Source: Chthonomonas sp. UBA2362 (lineage in GTDB: Bacteria > Armatimonadota > Fimbriimonadia > Fimbriimonadales > Fimbriimonadaceae). From it: a stretch of 64,000 nt of DNA. The stretch spans positions 41,830 through 105,829 of the forward strand of contig DDTO01000007.1 of assembly GCA_002344135.1 (NCBI GenBank), read 5' to 3'. Under the pieces are notes generated by a model. It did not search any database, was not told the DNA's origin, and saw only the letters and a program-made list of their open reading frames with translations. This document shows, piece after piece, positions 16,084 through 24,485 of the stretch; within the stretch, counting starts at the first letter, position 1, and the number at the start of each line of letters is the position of its first letter. The position numbers and the translations under genes are program-made.

Positions 16084-19000
16084 ACTCCGAGTTCTTCGCG
16101 ATCCCTCTCGAGTTCGTCCCGACAGGAACGCATGGTGTCCAGCATCGTCTCCGCAGCCTGCACCGGATCGCCGGTAAAGGGCCAGATGAACTGGTTTCTC
16201 GTCAGATAGCACTCGCGGTTCCTCTTGCCGAGCATCGAGAAGAAGCGCGGCGAGAGCTCGGCATCGGTCCCGAACACACTGGAGAGCCTTCCACCTCGTC
16301 CGTCGACCTTCTCGATGCCCAGATCGCGCGCCTGCATCCGCAGCCGCATGATCGCGAAAGCCCGGAGCACCTCGGGGGGCGCATGGCCGTAGCGGTCTTG
16401 AATCTCGGAGAGGGACTGCGCTAACTCGTCCGCCGAACGGCTACTCATCATTTCCTTGTAGTAGAAGAGCCGCTGGGCAGAGTCGGGCACGTAGTGCTCG
16501 GGGATCAAGGCGGCGATCGGGAGATCGAGCGTCGGCAACGGCACGAGCCCTTCGAGCGGCTCTCCGCGGACGGGCTTTTGCCCATCGGCGTAGGCCTTGA
16601 GGTACTGAACTTCCTCGTTGATGAGTTGGGTGTAGAGTTCGTAGCCCACCGAAGCCATCGCCCCGTGCTGCTTGGCTCCCAACAGTTCACCGGCGCCTCT
16701 GATCTGGAGGTCGCGAAATGCCAACGAGTACCCCGAACCAAGGGTCGAGAACTCTTGCAGCGCCTGGAGCCGCTGAAGGCCCCCTTCGCCCAGTTCCTTG
16801 CCCGACTGGTAGAGCAAGTAGGCGTAGGCCTGCCGGTCGGACCGTCCGACGCGTCCCCGAAGTTGATAGAGTTGTGAAAGACCGAGTCGGTCGGCGTCTT
16901 CGACGATCAAGGTGTTGGCGTTCGGGATATCGAGGCCGTTCTCGATGATCGTCGTGCTGAGCAACACGTCGATCTCGCCGGCGATGAAGGCGAGCATGAC
17001 GGGTTCGAGTTCGGCTTCCTGCATCTGCCCGTGCCCGACGCCGATTCGAGCGCCGGGGATCAGCTTCTGAAGCCGATCGGCGACGTGCCCTATCCCGCGC
17101 ACTCGATTGAAAACATAGTAAACCTGCCCGCCCCGCGCCAGTTCGCGTAGGATCGCTTCTCGCACGATCTCCTTGCTGTAGGTTCGGACAAAAGTTCTGA
17201 TCGGCAGACGGCCCGGGGGAGGGTCGTTGATGAGCGACATCTGCCGAATGTCCATCAGGGCCATGCTGAGGGTGCGGGGGATCGGAGTCGCCGAGAGAGT
17301 CAGCACGTCGACGCTGATGCGCATCTCCTTGAGGGCTTCCTTCTGCTTGACCCCGAACTTCTGCTCTTCGTCGACGATCACGAGGCCCAAGTCCTTGAAT
17401 TCGATTTCCTTGTTCAGAAGAGCATGCGTGCCGATGACGACATCGATCTCGCCGTCCTTGACCATTTGATGAATCTGCTTACGCTCACCGGTCGACCGAA
17501 AGCGGTTCAGCAGTTCGAGCCGAACCGGAAACGGGGCGAGTCTCTCCTGGAAGTTTCTGAAGTGCTGCTCACTCAGGATAGTCGTCGGACACAGCACGGC
17601 GACCTGGCGGCCGTCTTGGGCTACCTTGAACGCGGCGCGGATGGCGACCTCCGTCTTGCCGAAGCCGACATCTCCGCAGACGAGTCGGTCCATAGGCCAA
17701 GCCTGGTTAAGGTCCGTCTTCGTCTCCCGGATCGCCTGAAGCTGGCTCGGAGTCTCGATCCAAGGGAACGTCGACTCCATCTCCGCCTGCCACGGAGTGT
17801 CCGGGCCGAAAGGGCGGCGCTCCACCTTCTTCCTCTGAGCGTACAGCTTGATGAGCCCCTTGGCAAACTCGCGCGCCTCCTCCCGAGCCTTACCCACCGT
17901 CCGCTGCCAGTCGCTTCCCGAGAGGCGGTTGATCTTCGGTTGTACGTCGCCCGGGTTGAGATACTTCTGGACCCTATCCAATTGGTCAGCCGGAACGAAC
18001 AGCTTGTCCGGCGGTTGATACTGGATGAACAGGTACTCCCTCTCGACGCCGTCCACCGCTCGCTTGACCAGTCCCTGAAAGACTCCTATTCCGAAATTGA
18101 TGTGGACGACGTAGTCACCCGGCTTCAAGTCGAGAACCGTCGCGACCGGAATGCCCTCGTTGAACCTCTTCTGCGGAAGACGCAATCGCCCGACACCGAA
18201 GAGTTCCTGGTCGGTGAGGAGAGCAACCTTCTGGTCCGGCAAGATCCAGCCACCGGCGAGATTTCCGCCGACGAGATAGAGGCCAGGACTGGAGGCGTCG
18301 GATGGTTCTCCGGGCACGAGGTCGATCTGGCCCAGAACGGACCTTGCCCGCGTCGGCTGATCGGTGGCGACCGCCACGTGGAATCCGGCCTCGAGCCAAG
18401 AGCGCAAGGCACCGGTCAAGGCGTCCGCCCGGCCCCGATAGGGTTCGAGCGAGGCCGCGTTCCAGTCCTTCTCGTCGGGCGCAGAAACCCACGACGGCGC
18501 CTCGCCCATCGAAGTCATGGCCAGCGTCCGCTGGCCCGCCCCGAGATGCTCGGGGGGAAGCATGAAGTCGTGAGCGGTGCTCTGGAGAATCTCGCCGCGC
18601 TCGTGCCGGGCCCGCAGGGCTTGGCCGAGTTCGTCCTCCGAGCGCTCGGCGATCGCTTCGAGTTCGAGCGGTTCGTCGAGCACGAGCAAGCCGGACTCGA
18701 GCAGGTCGATCGCGCAGTTCGAATCGGGATGAAGAAGGGGACGGTACAGGTCCAGCCGATCGAAAAAGATTCGCGCTTCGAGGGCTTTTGCGTCTGCTTC
18801 GACGGTTGCCTCGAGGCGAGCGGCGGCCTCGGCATCGAGGGAGGCCGCTTCCATCGCGAGAGTCCGGTGGAGCATCTCGGAGTAGCCCGCTGGGGTGAAG
18901 CCGTCGTCGCCGAGTCGGGTCGGATCTGCAAACAGCGTTTCTCGGCTCGGCGAGAGCGAGAGCTCGGGCGTATCGCCTACTGAGCGTTGACTGTTCGGGT

Positions 19001-19622
19001 CGAACTGCCGGAGGCTCTCGACGACGTCGCCGAACAGTTCGATCCTGACTGGCAGCTGGCGACCTGAAGCATAGACGTCGATGATCCCGCCCCGGCGACT
19101 GTATTGCCCGGGAATGCGGACCGGCTCGGCCAACTCGTATCCGAGCATCTTGAGGGTTTCGACTACCTGATCCGAGTCGATCTCGTCGCCGACCTGGATG
19201 CTGAGAAACACCTGCTCGAGCACTTCACGCGGCAAAGTTCGCTCGAGAACGGCCTGGGGGGTGGCGATGACGATGCCCGGATCGGGCTCGGTGAGGAACC
19301 GAAGGGCTCCGATCCGGTCGGAAAGGGCGGTCGTTTCCGGTGAGGCGTCCTCGAAGAGGGCAGAGATGCCGGATGGCAGCTGGTGGAGGTCCGACTCCGG
19401 AACCCCACAGAGGCTCAGGCGAGCCTGCCATTGAAGTGCTCGATCGTAGGTCGGCGCGACGATCAGAACCTTGCTGGGGACGCGTCGGTACCAGGCGGCG
19501 ATCAACACGGCTCGCGCTTCGACCGGCAGAGCCCTCCATTCGGCTGAGCGGTCCAAGCGTGAAAGGACGTCGTCGACGGCGTTGGTAGCGCCGAGAGCGC
19601 TTGCCCATTCGGCGATGCGCAT
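16080..19622 (-). CDS. mfd: transcription-repair coupling factor
   Basis: 1180 residues, full length. It recognises RNA polymerase stalled at lesions, pushes it off with its dsDNA translocase, and recruits UvrA. Domains in order: UvrB-like N-terminal module (about 1-330; 'GQYSRRGGIIDVY' at about 168), RNA polymerase interaction domain starting near 500 (DYVVHINFGIGVFQGL), RecG-like helicase with Walker A GDVGFGKTE (about 647) and DEEQ box (about 749), motif VI 'QLRGRVGRSDRQAYAYLL' near 920, and a C-terminal TRCF domain. The ATG at 19622 sits inside one arm of a perfect 11-base inverted repeat and has no clear ribosome binding site. Confidence 0.97.
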   Translation of the reverse strand: MRIAEWASALGATNAVDDVLSRLDRSAEWRALPVEARAVLIAAWYRRVPSKVLIVAPTYDRALQWQARLSLCGVPESDLHQLPSGISALFEDASPETTALSDRIGALRFLTEPDPGIVIATPQAVLERTLPREVLEQVFLSIQVGDEIDSDQVVETLKMLGYELAEPVRIPGQYSRRGGIIDVYASGRQLPVRIELFGDVVESLRQFDPNSQRSVGDTPELSLSPSRETLFADPTRLGDDGFTPAGYSEMLHRTLAMEAASLDAEAAARLEATVEADAKALEARIFFDRLDLYRPLLHPDSNCAIDLLESGLLVLDEPLELEAIAERSEDELGQALRARHERGEILQSTAHDFMLPPEHLGAGQRTLAMTSMGEAPSWVSAPDEKDWNAASLEPYRGRADALTGALRSWLEAGFHVAVATDQPTRARSVLGQIDLVPGEPSDASSPGLYLVGGNLAGGWILPDQKVALLTDQELFGVGRLRLPQKRFNEGIPVATVLDLKPGDYVVHINFGIGVFQGLVKRAVDGVEREYLFIQYQPPDKLFVPADQLDRVQKYLNPGDVQPKINRLSGSDWQRTVGKAREEAREFAKGLIKLYAQRKKVERRPFGPDTPWQAEMESTFPWIETPSQLQAIRETKTDLNQAWPMDRLVCGDVGFGKTEVAIRAAFKVAQDGRQVAVLCPTTILSEQHFRNFQERLAPFPVRLELLNRFRSTGERKQIHQMVKDGEIDVVIGTHALLNKEIEFKDLGLVIVDEEQKFGVKQKEALKEMRISVDVLTLSATPIPRTLSMALMDIRQMSLINDPPPGRLPIRTFVRTYSKEIVREAILRELARGGQVYYVFNRVRGIGHVADRLQKLIPGARIGVGHGQMQEAELEPVMLAFIAGEIDVLLSTTIIENGLDIPNANTLIVEDADRLGLSQLYQLRGRVGRSDRQAYAYLLYQSGKELGEGGLQRLQALQEFSTLGSGYSLAFRDLQIRGAGELLGAKQHGAMASVGYELYTQLINEEVQYLKAYADGQKPVRGEPLEGLVPLPTLDLPIAALIPEHYVPDSAQRLFYYKEMMSSRSADELAQSLSEIQDRYGHAPPEVLRAFAIMRLRMQARDLGIEKVDGRGGRLSSVFGTDAELSPRFFSMLGKRNRECYLTRNQFIWPFTGDPVQAAETMLDTMRSCRDELERDREELGV

Positions 19623-19648
19623 TCGGCGGGGATGGTACCCCGCCGAAT
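19621..19648. repeat. perfect 11-base inverted repeat ending in the mfd start codon
   Basis: Arms 19621-19631 and 19638-19648 are perfect reverse complements around a six-base loop. On the minus strand the hairpin starts 22 bases after the chagasin-type gene stop and its last two bases are the AT of the mfd ATG. There is no T-run, so it may be a Rho-independent-like barrier, an operator, or a structure controlling mfd translation. Confidence 0.8.
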
Positions 19649-19670
19649 CGTCGGATCGGCCAGCTCTGGG

Positions 19671-20435
19671 CTAGTTGCCGGAACCGAGCAGTCCGCCGCC
19701 CCCACCACCACCGGCGCGCACGGTGACTTGAATTTCCCACCTCTGGGCAGCGGGTATCCCGCCACTCTCGAAGGAGCGTTGATAGAGCAAGCCGAGGAAG
19801 AAGCCGCCAGGTCGGACTGCTGTGAACCGGAACTCCTGGGTTCCGCCAGCGCCCATCAAGCCACTGCGCGGCTTTATGTAGCGGCTCGCGGTCTGTCGGA
19901 GGATACTATTATCGATCTGGCCGACCGTCCATTGATAGCCGGTCGTGGCGTTGGCGTTGAGCCGCACAACGAGCGTGTCACCGGGATTCAGCTCGACCCG
20001 GCCGTGGTTGTTGATGTCCGAGACGGTGACGGTCTCGTTACGGTTCGGTCGGTCGATTACGACGAGCATCTGGAAGGTCTCGGCGGCCTGAATCCCACGG
20101 GCGCCGGACTTTTGGTAAAGCAAAATCAGCCCCTCGCCCCCCGCTCCGACCGCTCGAAATCGGAAAGTCTGGGTTCCTTGAGCGCCGGGAGGTCCTCCCA
20201 TCAATGGCTGATACGACGAGCCCATCGGGCGCAGCAGCGAGGGGTTGTTTTGGGCGATGTTCCACGAGTAGCCGGTGCTCGCGTTCGATCGCAGGTTGAC
20301 GACGAGAGTATCGTTGAGTTTGAGGGTGACCTGGCTGCCGGCGTTGCCTTCGTTCACTGTTACGATAGCCGCTCCGGCTTGGGAAGCGGTCAGCAAAGCG
20401 AGTCCGGCCAAAAGGGTGCTTCGAATCGAGTTCAT
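19671..20435 (-). CDS. exported protein with two chagasin-type protease-inhibitor domains
   Basis: 254 residues from ATG 20435, preceded by a GGAG site; upstream extension would run through the antisense of the tRNA gene and is false. A signal peptide (about 1-24, LLAGLALLTASQAGA) is followed by two homologous domains. Domain 1 has NASTGYSW, GTQTFRF and LYQKSG; domain 2 has NATTGYQW, GTQEFRF and LYQRSFE. These match the chagasin (MEROPS I42) loops NPTTGYxW, GxGGxxxxxF and RPW-like, which insert into the active site of papain-type cysteine proteases. The third loop is degenerate in both copies, so inhibition is predicted but not certain. The Gly-rich C-tail is unusual. Confidence 0.82.
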   Translation of the reverse strand: MNSIRSTLLAGLALLTASQAGAAIVTVNEGNAGSQVTLKLNDTLVVNLRSNASTGYSWNIAQNNPSLLRPMGSSYQPLMGGPPGAQGTQTFRFRAVGAGGEGLILLYQKSGARGIQAAETFQMLVVIDRPNRNETVTVSDINNHGRVELNPGDTLVVRLNANATTGYQWTVGQIDNSILRQTASRYIKPRSGLMGAGGTQEFRFTAVRPGGFFLGLLYQRSFESGGIPAAQRWEIQVTVRAGGGGGGGLLGSGN

Positions 20436-20487
20436 ATCGAGCGTCTCCGAGAATGAGATGGCCATTATGGTCACAGGCCCGGACCTA

Positions 20488-20516
20488 TTGCGAATGCCCG
20501 TCCCTTGGGGTATCTT
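20488..20516 (+). promoter_or_regulatory. promoter of tRNA-Gly
   Basis: TTGCGA (20488-20493), 17-base spacer, TATCTT (20511-20516). Predicted start near 20523, a few bases before the mature tRNA 5' end. Confidence 0.6.
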
Positions 20517-20528
20517 CTTACCCTCAGT

Positions 20529-20603
20529 GCGGGCGTAGCTCAGTGGTAGAGCATCTCGTTGCCAACGAGAGGGTCGAGGGTTCGAATCTCTTCGCCCGCT
20601 CCA
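20529..20603 (+). tRNA. tRNA-Gly (GCC)
   Basis: 75 bases including an encoded CCA (20601-20603). The acceptor stem pairs GCGGGCG (20529-20535) with CGCCCGC (20593-20599), with discriminator T. The D arm is GCTCAGTGGTAGAGC, the anticodon stem TCTCG/CGAGA holds the loop TTGCCAA with anticodon GCC, and the T arm has the GGTTCGAATC loop. All standard cloverleaf elements are intact. Confidence 0.97.
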
Positions 20604-20616
20604 GATTTCGACAAGA

Positions 20617-20648
20617 CGGTCCGGCCAAAGACGGCCGGGCCGTTTTTT
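20617..20648 (+). terminator. Rho-independent terminator of tRNA-Gly
   Basis: Stem 20617-20626 pairs with 20633-20642 (ten pairs, one G-T), followed by TTTTTT at 20643-20648. Confidence 0.9.
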
Positions 20649-20728
20649 CACGTTCGTTTCGCCGAGATCACTCCCTGCCGGTGATACAATGGGGGTATCG
20701 CTTTTATCCAAATGGCAGGAGGTACGAC

Positions 20729-21724
20729 ATGAAGAAATGGGTACTTGCCGGAGCTACCTTGGCAGTTGCCGGGTTCGTCTTCGCGCAATCTGGTTCGAAT
20801 GTTCTCAGTTCATTCTCTAAGGCGCTCCATGGCGCCCAAGGTCTCAGCGTCACATACACCGTGACCCGGCTCGGCGGCTCGCCCGCCACCTACACGGTCA
20901 ATCTGGCCAAGCCCAATCGGGCCCGCATTGAAAGCGCCAGCCAGATCATCACCGCCGACGGCAGCACGATTACCTTCTTCGATCGCAAGTCGAACAGCTA
21001 CTTCAAGCGCAAGCAGACCGACGCCGAGTTCCGTGCGCTGCTCACCAGCGACGACCTCAGCCTCTGGGCGCCCTTCTTCCGGGACGACGCCTTCAAGGGC
21101 CTGAACGTCAAGGCCATGCCCGACAAGAACCGCAAGGGCGTCAACTTCAAGGTCGTCACGCTGACTCCGCCGGACGCCACCGACGTGTCGTGGACGCTCT
21201 ACATTCACCCTGACGACAACGTCGCACGCCAAGCCGAGATCGTCGTCAAGGCGGGCAAGGACGAAGGGACGAAGATCATCGACTGCAAGTCGCTCACCCT
21301 CGAAACCGGCGACGTTTTCGCCTTCAATGCTCCTTCAGGCAGCAAGGAAGTCGACGAAGCCGAGCTTTACAGCGACCGCTGGTACCTCGATTGGGACGAG
21401 GCGATGGGCGTCGCCAAGAAGACGAATCGGGTTCTCCTCGTGGACTTCTACACCGACTGGTGCCACTGGTGCAAAGTGCTGGACGAGAAGGTGTTCCCCA
21501 CCTCCGACTTCCGCGCGATGTCGAAGTACTTCGTGTTCGTGAAAATCAACGCCGAGGTCCGAACCGACCTGGCGAAGAAGTACGGCGTCAACGCCTATCC
21601 GACTGCGAAGGTCATCGGCGTCGACGGCTCGGTGATTCACGAGATCGTCGGCTATAAGGAGACCGCGGCATACGTCGCCGACCTCAAGACCGCCGCCCAG
21701 AAAGCCGGTCTTCTCGGCAACTAA
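20729..21724 (+). CDS. exported fusion of a LolA-like domain and a thioredoxin-like domain
   Basis: 331 residues from ATG 20729, with a perfect AGGAGG site 8 bases upstream and a TACAAT box at 20685-20690. A signal peptide (1-20) leads into a LolA/LppX-like beta domain (about 22-200: 'SFSKALHGAQGLSVTYTVTRLGG', 'RIESASQIITADGSTITFFDRKSNSYFKR'), the fold that carries lipoprotein acyl chains. The second half (about 210-330) is a thioredoxin-like domain with 'VLLVDFYTDWCHWCKVLDEKVF', the DUF255/thioredoxin_7-like CxxC (CHWC) motif, and the cis-Pro 'NAYPTAKVI'. The combination suggests a periplasmic redox protein that also binds a hydrophobic ligand. Followed by a strong hairpin. Confidence 0.8.
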   Translation: MKKWVLAGATLAVAGFVFAQSGSNVLSSFSKALHGAQGLSVTYTVTRLGGSPATYTVNLAKPNRARIESASQIITADGSTITFFDRKSNSYFKRKQTDAEFRALLTSDDLSLWAPFFRDDAFKGLNVKAMPDKNRKGVNFKVVTLTPPDATDVSWTLYIHPDDNVARQAEIVVKAGKDEGTKIIDCKSLTLETGDVFAFNAPSGSKEVDEAELYSDRWYLDWDEAMGVAKKTNRVLLVDFYTDWCHWCKVLDEKVFPTSDFRAMSKYFVFVKINAEVRTDLAKKYGVNAYPTAKVIGVDGSVIHEIVGYKETAAYVADLKTAAQKAGLLGN

Positions 21725-21740
21725 ATCTCGGTACGCAATT

Positions 21741-21773
21741 CCGACGGCCCCGCAAGTTTTGCGGGGCCGTCGG
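21741..21773 (+). terminator. strong hairpin downstream of the LolA-like/thioredoxin gene
   Basis: A perfect 15-base stem with a three-base loop (arms 21741-21755 and 21759-21773), 16 bases after the stop. There is no T-run after it, so termination efficiency is uncertain. Confidence 0.65.
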
Positions 21774-21824
21774 CGTTCGGACCTATGCTAAAATCGCCTT
21801 CGAGCCAAACCGGCTCCAATCCCC

Positions 21825-23198
21825 ATGAATCGCTCCACCCCTTTCGCTGTCGGCCGTTCGATCCTGTTAGCGGTTCTCGCCGGTTGGGCCGGCGCGGCGA
21901 CGGCGCAGCTTCGAGTGGCCCAATGGAACGTCACCAACTACTCCGGCGGGCGAATCCTGGAGTTCCAGACGGCGATTTATGGGGCCTTCGAGGGGCGCTC
22001 GATGAGGCCGGATATCCTCATCGGCGAGGAGTTCATCAGCCAATCTGCGGTCAACACCTTCCTGTCGTTGCTTAATGCGGCCCCCGGCAGCCCCGCCGAC
22101 TGGGCAGCCGCCCCCTTTGTCGATGGGCCGGATACGGATAGCGCGTTCTTCTACCGAACGTCCAAAGTCGATTATCTGGGCATGACGATCGTCGCGACCG
22201 GTTCGACCCAGTCGACGAACCAACCCCGAAACACCTACCGCTACGACATTCGCTTGAAGAATTACGACGGCGCCGGGGCGACCTTGGCATGCTACGCCTC
22301 TCACATGAAGGCCGGCACGACGAGTACCGACCAACAACGCCGTCTCGTCGAGGCCCAGAGGATCGCCCAGAACGCCGCCACCCTCGATTCGCAGTGGCAG
22401 TACCTGCTCGGAGCGGACCTCAACATCCAGACCTCCACCCAGGCGGCTTACGTCGAGTTGGTGGGTTCGGCACCGTCCTATGTCGGACCGTTCAAGGACC
22501 CGATCAAGACGCCCGGCAACTGGAACAATTCGCTCTCCTTCCGGTTCGTTCACACCCAAGATCCGGCCACCGCGATGGATGATCGCCATGACCAGATCCT
22601 CGTGAGCCCGGGTCTAGTGGACCAAACCGGATTCGACTACATGGGCAACGCCTCCGTGTCCTATAGCACCTCCACCTGGAACGATCCCAACCACACCTAT
22701 CGCTCCTGGGGCAATGACGGCACCTCGTACAATAACCCGCTCACCGTCGTCGGGAACACCATGGTCGGCCCGGTGATCGCCCAAGCACTGATCGATGCTG
22801 CCAACGGCCTGGGTCACTTGCCCGTGTTCCTCGACTTGCGTGTTCCTCCGAAGTCGGCGGCGACGACCTCGATCGATTTCGGCACCGTCGGCCAAGGCGC
22901 CTTCGTTCAAAAGCCCCTGCAGGTCTGGAACGCGGGAGACGTCGCTCTCTGGAATGCCGTCGGAATCGCGAATCTGAACTACGCTCTTTCTGTAGGGCCG
23001 GCGTTCATCGCACCGGGCGGTCTGTTCTCCGAGCCTGCGGGCGGCGGCGTTAACACTCACATGATACGGATCGACACCGCCACGCCGGGTCCAAAGGTCG
23101 CGACCCTGACGATAGCCAGTAACGATCCCGACGTTCCCGTCCGACTCGTAAGCCTGAAGGGCTTCGTCAAAGGCATCGTCGGGCCCCCTGGAAGATAG
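21825..23198 (+). CDS. secreted endonuclease/exonuclease/phosphatase-fold protein with a C-terminal ASH-like domain
   Basis: 457 residues. A signal peptide ends near 'AATAQ' (residue 28). The N-terminal ~300 residues follow the DNase I-like pattern: 'RVAQWNVTNYSG' (metal Asn region), 'ILIGEEF' (metal Glu), 'CYASHMKAG' (catalytic His), 'LLGADLNIQ' (GDxN) and a final 'GLGHLPVFLDL' (the usual S/G-D-H, here G-L-G-H-L-P). The C-terminal ~120 residues ('SIDFGTVGQGAFVQKPLQVWNAG ... LTIASNDPDVPVRLVSLKG') match an ASH/choice-of-anchor-D beta-sandwich. An extracellular nuclease or phosphatase is likely; the changed final motif leaves activity uncertain. A TAAAAT box lies at 21789-21794. Confidence 0.8.
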   Translation: MNRSTPFAVGRSILLAVLAGWAGAATAQLRVAQWNVTNYSGGRILEFQTAIYGAFEGRSMRPDILIGEEFISQSAVNTFLSLLNAAPGSPADWAAAPFVDGPDTDSAFFYRTSKVDYLGMTIVATGSTQSTNQPRNTYRYDIRLKNYDGAGATLACYASHMKAGTTSTDQQRRLVEAQRIAQNAATLDSQWQYLLGADLNIQTSTQAAYVELVGSAPSYVGPFKDPIKTPGNWNNSLSFRFVHTQDPATAMDDRHDQILVSPGLVDQTGFDYMGNASVSYSTSTWNDPNHTYRSWGNDGTSYNNPLTVVGNTMVGPVIAQALIDAANGLGHLPVFLDLRVPPKSAATTSIDFGTVGQGAFVQKPLQVWNAGDVALWNAVGIANLNYALSVGPAFIAPGGLFSEPAGGGVNTHMIRIDTATPGPKVATLTIASNDPDVPVRLVSLKGFVKGIVGPPGR

Positions 23199-23318
23199 AT
23201 CGGAGGACTTCCCTTCTCGAACCGGTAATATCACCAGAGCCGGACCGGGTTCGTGCCGGGCTCCTCAGGGATTGGCACGAATCTAGCCATCGACGCGTTT
23301 GGGAAACTTGGAAGACCC

Positions 23319-24485
23319 ATGATCGAAACCGCCGAAAGACTGCCCAGGCGCCGCCGCATGCGATCGAGCACCAAGATCGCGATCGGCTTCGTCGTGTTGG
23401 TCTTCGGCTGCTGGGGCGGATACCGCCTTTGGTCGAACGTCATGGTGGGCCGGATTCACTATCCGCCGATTCAGCCGAAGTTGGTGAACCTCATCGCGAT
23501 CAACCCGGGCGCCGGATACCGAATTCTCGTTGCTAACGGAATCGCCCAACTCGCCGAGATTGCGGGCGGATCCGAGTTCCATGCGCCAGATCAGGAGCGA
23601 GAATCCGATCGCGCCGATGTCGTCGGGGCCAAGAAAATCCCGATCCGCGAACTGCTTCAGTCCCTTCAAGGCAACGAGAAGGCGCTGTCCACGTTCGTGA
23701 TGAAACTGAACGAAATCAAGGAGGACGACGTGCCCGCCGAGGCGCCGGTCTGGCCCGCCGCGGACATCGAGAAGGCCGTCGAGGGCGACCCCGACCTCAA
23801 AAGGCGCCTCGAGCAGGACTTGAACATGGGGCTCGACGGCACGCCACCTCCGCACGTTCGCGAGTCGGCATTCGTGAACGGCATCGTGATCGACCTGCCG
23901 GTACCGATCCGACTCGACGATAAAGGCGAGCGAACGGTCGTCGCCCACGTCCTACAGCCCTACCGGCCCAATCTGATCGAGCAAGTCGAAAACTCCATCG
24001 CCGAGCGGTTCGACACGGATTCGGCACGCCCGGGCGTTTACCGCGACAAGATCATCGAGTTGCAGAACGACCCAAAGAGGAAGGAGAAGGTCGGAGCTTC
24101 GCTTCTCGCCCGCATCGCGCCGTCGAGGGTCGCCAACCTTGCCTTGAAGCCCGAACGAGTCCTGCAAAAAGCGGAGGTCATCGTGAACGAGGATCAGATC
24201 ACATCGGCCTCTTTCCGAACCTATAAGACGGGCGAGAAGCGGGAACTCTCCGACCTGACGATCTCGCTTACCGACGAGGGCCGGGATCGGCTCTGGAAAT
24301 ACAGCCACAAGCGACCGGGCTTCCAGTTGATGCTCGTCGTCGATGGGGTCGCGATCGCTGCGCCACGCATTAGCCACGAATTGTCACAGAGCGTCGTCAC
24401 GATTCGACAGCTTCCCGATGAGAGCCTCGTTCGAGAAGCTGTCGACCTTATGAACAAGCAAGCAATCGGAGGAAATGAACGTTGA
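23319..24485 (+). CDS. membrane-anchored protein with a SecD P1-head-like C-terminal domain
   Basis: 388 residues from ATG 23319, which has a GGAAG site; a GTG at 23253 would add 22 residues. A basic N-terminus precedes one membrane helix (about 15-37, KIAIGFVVLVFGCWGGYRLW). The last ~80 residues ('LTISLTDEGRDRLWKYS', 'MLVVDGVAIAAPRI', 'QLPDESLVREAVDLMN') follow the head subdomain of the SecD first periplasmic domain, without any RND membrane region. It is not SecD itself. First gene of a run that ends in rodA; it overlaps the next gene by four bases. Function unknown. Confidence 0.7.
   Translation: MIETAERLPRRRRMRSSTKIAIGFVVLVFGCWGGYRLWSNVMVGRIHYPPIQPKLVNLIAINPGAGYRILVANGIAQLAEIAGGSEFHAPDQERESDRADVVGAKKIPIRELLQSLQGNEKALSTFVMKLNEIKEDDVPAEAPVWPAADIEKAVEGDPDLKRRLEQDLNMGLDGTPPPHVRESAFVNGIVIDLPVPIRLDDKGERTVVAHVLQPYRPNLIEQVENSIAERFDTDSARPGVYRDKIIELQNDPKRKEKVGASLLARIAPSRVANLALKPERVLQKAEVIVNEDQITSASFRTYKTGEKRELSDLTISLTDEGRDRLWKYSHKRPGFQLMLVVDGVAIAAPRISHELSQSVVTIRQLPDESLVREAVDLMNKQAIGGNER

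Noticed and set aside
17424..18983. 519-residue plus-strand frame
   Set aside because: It is antisense to mfd, whose motifs leave no doubt about the coding strand.
20436..20711. N-terminal extension of the chagasin-type gene
   Set aside because: It would read through the tRNA-Gly gene in antisense and yields the well-known false peptide RRDSNPRPSRWQ. The signal peptide and ribosome binding site fix the start at 20435.
20453..20728. N-terminal extension of the LolA-like/thioredoxin gene
   Set aside because: The extension would overlap the tRNA gene and its terminator. AGGAGG before ATG 20729 and the signal peptide define the true start.
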